24,379 nucleotides of DNA from a virus. Where the stretch lies: positions 1 to 24,379 of IMG/VR virus record IMGVR_UViG_3300025450_000118. One strand, 5' to 3'. Below the pieces are notes generated by a model. That model was not told the origin of the DNA, made no database searches, and was given only the letters and a program-made list of their open reading frames with translations. The position numbers and the translations under genes were made by a program. This document shows, one piece after another, positions 21,081 through 24,379 of this stretch. Position 1 is the stretch's first letter; each line of letters starts with the position of its first letter.

Positions 21081-22277
21081 CTAGAGTATCAGCAGGTCAC
21101 TCCATCCACGAACCCCTACTTGCGATCCAACACATAATGTCACCATACCAGACTGTGAAGACTGACCTGATGAACCTGTAAACCATTTGCTTCCGCCGTC
21201 AAGCGCAGGTGATTGGATCACTGTGCGCCCTGTGGCTTCACTCATAACAAAGTGATGAAAGTGTCCAAAGCAAAGTATCTCTGCGTCACTGACACCTGTC
21301 CTGCCTAGAGCCTGACCCTTCCACCATCCCTCGGCTTTAGCCTGAGAGTTAGTGCCTGACCTAAATTGGTGTCCATGCGCAAAGGCAACTGGCACACCAC
21401 AGAGGTCAAGGGTCATTGTTAAATCGTCAGCGCATAATTCAAGCGGTACGGATACGTTTCCATAGCGCTCAGGGTTTGCAGCCATAATCTCTGCCACAGT
21501 CTCAAACACTGATACGTCTGAGTTGTCTGTAAAGTCGGTGTACGCCTTGCCATTCTTGCGGTTCTCGCCGTGATTGCCAGGCACGCCGGTAGCCACGACA
21601 GGTACGCCGAGGTCAACGAAAGCGTCAATGAAGCACAGGATAAGTCGTCTTGCTAAGCGTTCTTGCTCTCGACGGTTAAGGTCGGTCTGCCATTCCTGCA
21701 TAGCGTAGAACTCTGAGCAACCTTCTGACAGGTCGCCTAGTCCGATTAGATAAACAACGCTAGGTGCTTGACCAAGTTTGCTTAGGTCTTTGAACCTTTG
21801 CACAGCTTTGTCACAGGCGTTAATAATCCGTTGCGTAGTTGCTTCGGTTCCGCCATTCTCACCTTTACCGAGCTGCCAGTCTGAAAGCAATACGAGGAAG
21901 GCTCGCTTGGCTTCATTCTTAACTGGCTTAACTGGCTTGCGCTTCTCAACTAACTTGCATAGAGCGTCAATGTCTGCTCTATCCACAGTCAGTTCGCGTG
22001 GCTTAATCGTGGCTCGGTAGTACTTATGCCTACGAATTCCGCCTTCGCCGTCGCCTACATCCCATGCGCGGATCTGCAAGGAGCCATCCACAACCATTGT
22101 TCGGTGTGGGTCTAAACCCCAGTCTTCAATGAGTGTCGCCCATACCGCGTCATCAGGCTCGTTGTCAAGCTGTGCGGTAATCGTTCCCTTGCTACCATCC
22201 CATTGCAGAGAAGGTTCCCAACCAGTCGGGTGTTCTTTCTTGTGACGACGCTCAAACTCGTCAAGCATCTTTGCCAC
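21081..22277 (-). CDS. Calcineurin-like metallophosphoesterase
   Basis: 398 residues. The two-metal phosphoesterase motifs appear in order: SDWQLGKG (D133, with Gln in place of the usual His), GLGDLSEG (D182), GNHGE (234-238), AHGHQ (300-304) and GHFHH (338-342). The first 120 residues are a separate domain with Trp-rich strands. Such enzymes are common in actinobacterial phages; their substrates are not known. Start is GTG at 22277 or ATG at 22268. A Gln for His swap in motif I may change metal use. Confidence 0.87.
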   Translation of the reverse strand: MAKMLDEFERRHKKEHPTGWEPSLQWDGSKGTITAQLDNEPDDAVWATLIEDWGLDPHRTMVVDGSLQIRAWDVGDGEGGIRRHKYYRATIKPRELTVDRADIDALCKLVEKRKPVKPVKNEAKRAFLVLLSDWQLGKGENGGTEATTQRIINACDKAVQRFKDLSKLGQAPSVVYLIGLGDLSEGCSEFYAMQEWQTDLNRREQERLARRLILCFIDAFVDLGVPVVATGVPGNHGENRKNGKAYTDFTDNSDVSVFETVAEIMAANPERYGNVSVPLELCADDLTMTLDLCGVPVAFAHGHQFRSGTNSQAKAEGWWKGQALGRTGVSDAEILCFGHFHHFVMSEATGRTVIQSPALDGGSKWFTGSSGQSSQSGMVTLCVGSQVGVRGWSDLLIL

Positions 22278-22488
22278 AATTACACTCCCCTACTCGGTGT
22301 CGCCTAATTGAAGGCCAAGAAATACTGACACCACGACTTTGCATAAACTTTTCAATAGATGCAATCGTTATGTCTTTTTCAAGTAACGCCGCTTCAACTT
22401 TTTCTAAGTCATCTTTTTTTAGTTTTGTTGCTACCTTTGCAAACAAACATGACTTATTCTTTGGCTGATAAAACTCTGATAAATCCAT
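22261..22488 (-). CDS. Helix-turn-helix small protein, 75 aa
   Basis: Lys-rich helix (LKKDDLEKVEAALLEKD), then IASIEKFMQSRGVSISWPSI and RRHRVGECNCG, an HTH-like region ending in a C-x-C pair. Resembles small phage proteins with a final H-R-x-G-x-C. GAGGAGG precedes the ATG. Overlaps the phosphoesterase by 17 bp. Confidence 0.62.
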   Translation of the reverse strand: MDLSEFYQPKNKSCLFAKVATKLKKDDLEKVEAALLEKDITIASIEKFMQSRGVSISWPSIRRHRVGECNCGKDA

Positions 22489-22501
22489 TTACTGCCTCCT
22501 C

Positions 22502-22521
22502 GATAGGTTCCTCCACCTATC
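22502..22521 (-). promoter_or_regulatory. Leader hairpin with GGAGGA loop
   Basis: GATAGGT (22502-22508) and ACCTATC (22515-22521) form a perfect 7-bp stem; the loop on the minus-strand RNA is GGAGGA, a ribosome-binding sequence displayed in a loop. The real ribosome site of the HTH gene is a few bases downstream. No U-run, so not a terminator. May affect translation or RNA processing. Confidence 0.5.
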
Positions 22522-22531
22522 AGGAACTTTA

Positions 22532-22876
22532 CTACAGGTCTGAAGCAGATACAACGACCGTTCCCTGAGCTGCAACCTGTGTAGCCGTTGTGTCTGCGCC
22601 CGAAGATGGGTAGCCATACCATTGCCACGACCAAGTGCCAGGCTGTCCAACAGTTGAGATGTTGGCGTAGAAGTAACCAGTACCCTGTGAACCTTGCTTA
22701 ATCGTTCCAGTCGGATCGCCAGTCGGATTGACCCAAGTGTACGAAACCTCAGTCTGCCCCTGAATGGAGTAACTGAACTTTACGTTGTCTGGGTTCACCA
22801 CTGTTCCGCCAATAGACGTAAAAGGCTGTGAGGTGTAGAACTGGATAGTTGTATTTTCAATGATGTTGTATGACAT
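22532..22876 (-). CDS. Ig-like virion protein, 114 aa
   Basis: Beta-rich: GGTVVNPDNVKFSYSIQG, YTWVNPTGDPTGTI, YFYANISTVGQPGTWSWQWY and AAQGTVVVSA, the strand pattern of a small Ig-like/YtkA-like domain common in phage virions. It directly follows the repeat protein, with no ribosome site, so coupled translation is likely. Probably tail or capsid decoration. Confidence 0.65.
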   Translation of the reverse strand: MSYNIIENTTIQFYTSQPFTSIGGTVVNPDNVKFSYSIQGQTEVSYTWVNPTGDPTGTIKQGSQGTGYFYANISTVGQPGTWSWQWYGYPSSGADTTATQVAAQGTVVVSASDL

Positions 22877-23929
22877 TTAGTATGGGCTTTCTACGAGAAT
22901 CTTTACGTTGCCATGCAGACCGGCTGTTGTGAAGTCACCTTCAACACTTCCAGTTTTCCACTTTCCGCGAAGGCTTGCTGTGAGGAAGTCACCAGCCACT
23001 TCACCGGGAGCAGAATGGGTAAATACTTGACCGACACCGTTGGCTGAGAAGGTGGTGTAGATTGCCCCCTGTGCCGGCAGGAAGGCGTTTCCGACGGCTC
23101 TAAGTTGTGCGCTGGCAGATAGGTTGGCATTTCCAGGATGGACAATTACGCCAGTTGCCTGTGCCGAGAATGTAGAGGTCTGCGCACCAGTTCCAGGAAA
23201 GCTATTTACGCCTGTCGCCGAAGCAGAGTAGGTTCCAATTATTGAGCCGGTTCCAGTAAGTCGAGCTAATCCTGTGGCTGAACCGTTAAATGACCCTGAG
23301 AGGTTTCCGCTCGAAGGCAAAAAGGCTGATCCGTTAGCCGAAGCACTGAACGAGCCTGATACCGAAGCGATACCATACAGAGCTGCACTTCCAGTACCGC
23401 TTGCCGAAAAGGTAGAGGTCTGTGTGCCTCTTGCAGGAATGAACGTAGTCGCCGTTCCGCTTGCCGAGAATGAACTTGTAAGAGTTCCGAAAGCGGCTGG
23501 TACAACTAATCCAGTAGCACTAGCCGAGAATGTTCCGGCGAGTTGTCCGGTTCCAGGCTCAAAGGCAGAGCCGGTAGCCGAAGCATTGAAAGTCGAACTG
23601 AGTGCGCCCTGACTTGGCAGAAATGCTGAGCCAGTAGCAGAAGCCGAGAATGTTGAGTTGAGTGAGGCAGTGCCAGGAAGTTGTGCCGACCCTGTGGCGC
23701 TGGCTGAGAATGACGCTGTGAGAGCGCCGGTTGCGTACAAAGCAGCCGAGCCAGTACCGCTTGCGCTGAAACTAGTAGAAAGTGAACCAGTGCCACTTGT
23801 TACTACCGTTACGGTTCCAGTAGCACTTGCCGAGAAACTTTCCGACAATGCTCCTGTGCCGTTTGTTACTGTACTGCCAGCGTAACCCTGGGCAAGGTAA
23901 GCCTGTCCAATGTAGTTACCACCGAGCAT
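22877..23929 (-). CDS. Virion protein with about fourteen 20-residue repeats
   Basis: After MLGGNYIGQAYLAQGYAG the protein is a tandem array of 20-residue units, consensus about sAflPgtGaLsssFSASATG; the last copies (RAVG, ANGVG) decay, and the end is GEVAGDFLTASLRGKW and GDFTTAGLHGNV. Rigid periodicity with small residues suggests a beta-solenoid or fibrous tail or head decoration. The DNA has a matching 60-bp period, so copy number may change by recombination. No catalytic motif. Neighbours are tail-fibre genes. Confidence 0.75.
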   Translation of the reverse strand: MLGGNYIGQAYLAQGYAGSTVTNGTGALSESFSASATGTVTVVTSGTGSLSTSFSASGTGSAALYATGALTASFSASATGSAQLPGTASLNSTFSASATGSAFLPSQGALSSTFNASATGSAFEPGTGQLAGTFSASATGLVVPAAFGTLTSSFSASGTATTFIPARGTQTSTFSASGTGSAALYGIASVSGSFSASANGSAFLPSSGNLSGSFNGSATGLARLTGTGSIIGTYSASATGVNSFPGTGAQTSTFSAQATGVIVHPGNANLSASAQLRAVGNAFLPAQGAIYTTFSANGVGQVFTHSAPGEVAGDFLTASLRGKWKTGSVEGDFTTAGLHGNVKILVESPY

Positions 23930-23938
23930 GGGCGTTCC

Positions 23939-24055
23939 TTAGTTAGTAGGTGTAGCAAATGTTTGAGGGCAAGTCTTGTCAAATCCCTCAACGTTGTGGA
24001 ACCATTCCCCTTGTGATAATTCAATAATTGGTTGCGAGCAGTGAATACAAATCAT
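23939..24055 (-). CDS. Cysteine-bearing micro-protein, 38 aa
   Basis: MICIHCSQPIIELSQGEWFH, then KTCPQTFATPTN. The pattern C-x-x-C...G-x-W-x-H...C-P...A-T-P resembles a small zinc protein found often near phage tail genes. ATGA overlap with the gene upstream. Function unknown. Confidence 0.6.
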   Translation of the reverse strand: MICIHCSQPIIELSQGEWFHNVEGFDKTCPQTFATPTN

Positions 24056-24222
24056 TGTGGAGCTGCGAATGTTGATCCGTCAAATGTCCAGCCAATTCCA
24101 GCAGGATTAGCCTCGGTGTATTCCACGCAGGTTGCCCCTGTTGCGATTTGTGCATCTTCAATTGTGTCGGCGCTGACCACGTTAGAAACTGTGTTGCCAT
24201 TCATAACTGCAAATGTTGCCAT
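24052..24222 (-). CDS. Small tail-associated protein, 56 aa
   Basis: MATFAVMNGNTVSNVVSADT, then GIGWTFDGSTFAAPQ. The order AxFAVxxGxxVxNVxxA...IGWxxDGxxFxxP is common in tiny phage proteins beside tail fibres. Well-spaced ribosome site AAAGGAC before the ATG. ATGA overlap with the next gene. Confidence 0.7.
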   Translation of the reverse strand: MATFAVMNGNTVSNVVSADTIEDAQIATGATCVEYTEANPAGIGWTFDGSTFAAPQ

Positions 24223-24231
24223 TATTGTCCT

Positions 24232-24379
24232 TTAGTAAAAGAGGTAGACGACACCAGCTCCGCCAGTACCGCCTGTTCCTGAGTTAGAAGCTCCACCACC
24301 GCCACCGCCGTAGTTACCGCCGTTACCGCCGTTAATTCCTGAGCCGTTAGAACCGTTAGTTGCGTTGACTCCGAGGAAG
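24232..24379 (-). CDS. Glycine-rich tail-fibre-type protein, C-terminus only
   Basis: Partial: the 48 visible residues are Gly/Asn-rich (GGNGGNYGGGGGGASNSG) and end TGGAGVVYLFY. Glycine-rich C-terminal domains ending in a hydrophobic strand are typical of phage tail fibres that form Gly-rich sandwich tips. The start is outside the window. Confidence 0.7.
   Translation of the reverse strand, partial: FLGVNATNGSNGSGINGGNGGNYGGGGGGASNSGTGGTGGAGVVYLFY

Noticed and set aside
23274-23612. Long plus-strand reading frame with repeated PLAE-like units
   Set aside because: It is the antisense of the 20-residue repeat gene; the periodic codons keep the opposite strand open.
23945-23985. Promoter with TTGACA near the repeat protein
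   Set aside because: The hexamer is inside a small gene and no -10 sequence is at 16-18 bp.

Overview
The window looks like about 24.4 kb of a tailed double-stranded DNA phage (head-packaging module, early/replication block, lysis genes and tail-fibre end) that infects an actinobacterium. The host assignment rests on a WhiB-family regulator, an Rpf/transglycosylase-like secreted protein, and two perfect LexA boxes of the CGAAC-N4-GTTCG type used by Gram-positive bacteria. The moderate GC content (by eye, not computed) would suit a lower-GC actinobacterium such as an aquatic lineage, but that is inference. Every gene I accept lies on the minus strand, so transcription runs from right (24379) to left (1). 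No integrase, tRNA gene, CRISPR array or insertion sequence is visible.

Right end (24379 to 20045): the C-terminus of a glycine-rich tail-fibre-type protein, small tail-associated proteins, a 350-residue protein made of about fourteen 20-residue repeats, an Ig-like virion protein, a helix-turn-helix protein, a metallophosphoesterase, a Cys/His micro-protein, a holin-like protein and a papain-like (NlpC/P60-YiiX type) peptidase. Terminators flank the blocks at about 21010 and 19962.

Middle (19905 to 9799): an early block with an ERF annealing protein, SSB, a WhiB-like factor, two HNH endonucleases, a VRR-NUC nuclease, a YqaJ exonuclease, a frameshifted adenine methyltransferase, a split cytosine methyltransferase, an Rpf-like protein and many very small proteins with CxxC pairs. 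ERF, SSB and YqaJ together make a recombination system. Three promoter regions carry the same TCCA-N5-TGGA operator-like dyad.

Origin-like region (about 9200 to 9798): GC-rich 16-bp tandem repeats, a perfect DnaA box beside twin LexA boxes exactly 30 bp apart, then about 320 bp of very AT-rich DNA with another perfect DnaA box. Just downstream (leftward) is a short DnaN-like sliding clamp. This resembles a miniature bacterial dnaN/oriC arrangement. No DNA polymerase, helicase or primase is in the window.

CTAG-rich block (about 9070 to 5100): the clamp operon with overlapping tiny genes, a 535-bp gene-free stretch of degenerate short repeats, a three-helix membrane protein, a proteasome-like Ntn hydrolase with its catalytic Thr/Asp/Lys apparently kept, and terS. 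The tetranucleotide CTAG is clearly more frequent here than in the rest of the window.

Left end (5646 to 1): terS, terL (with a C-terminal zinc ribbon), a portal-MuF fusion and the prohead protease (with a DnaJ-like CxxCxGxG pair), in the usual packaging order. The capsid gene should lie just beyond position 1.
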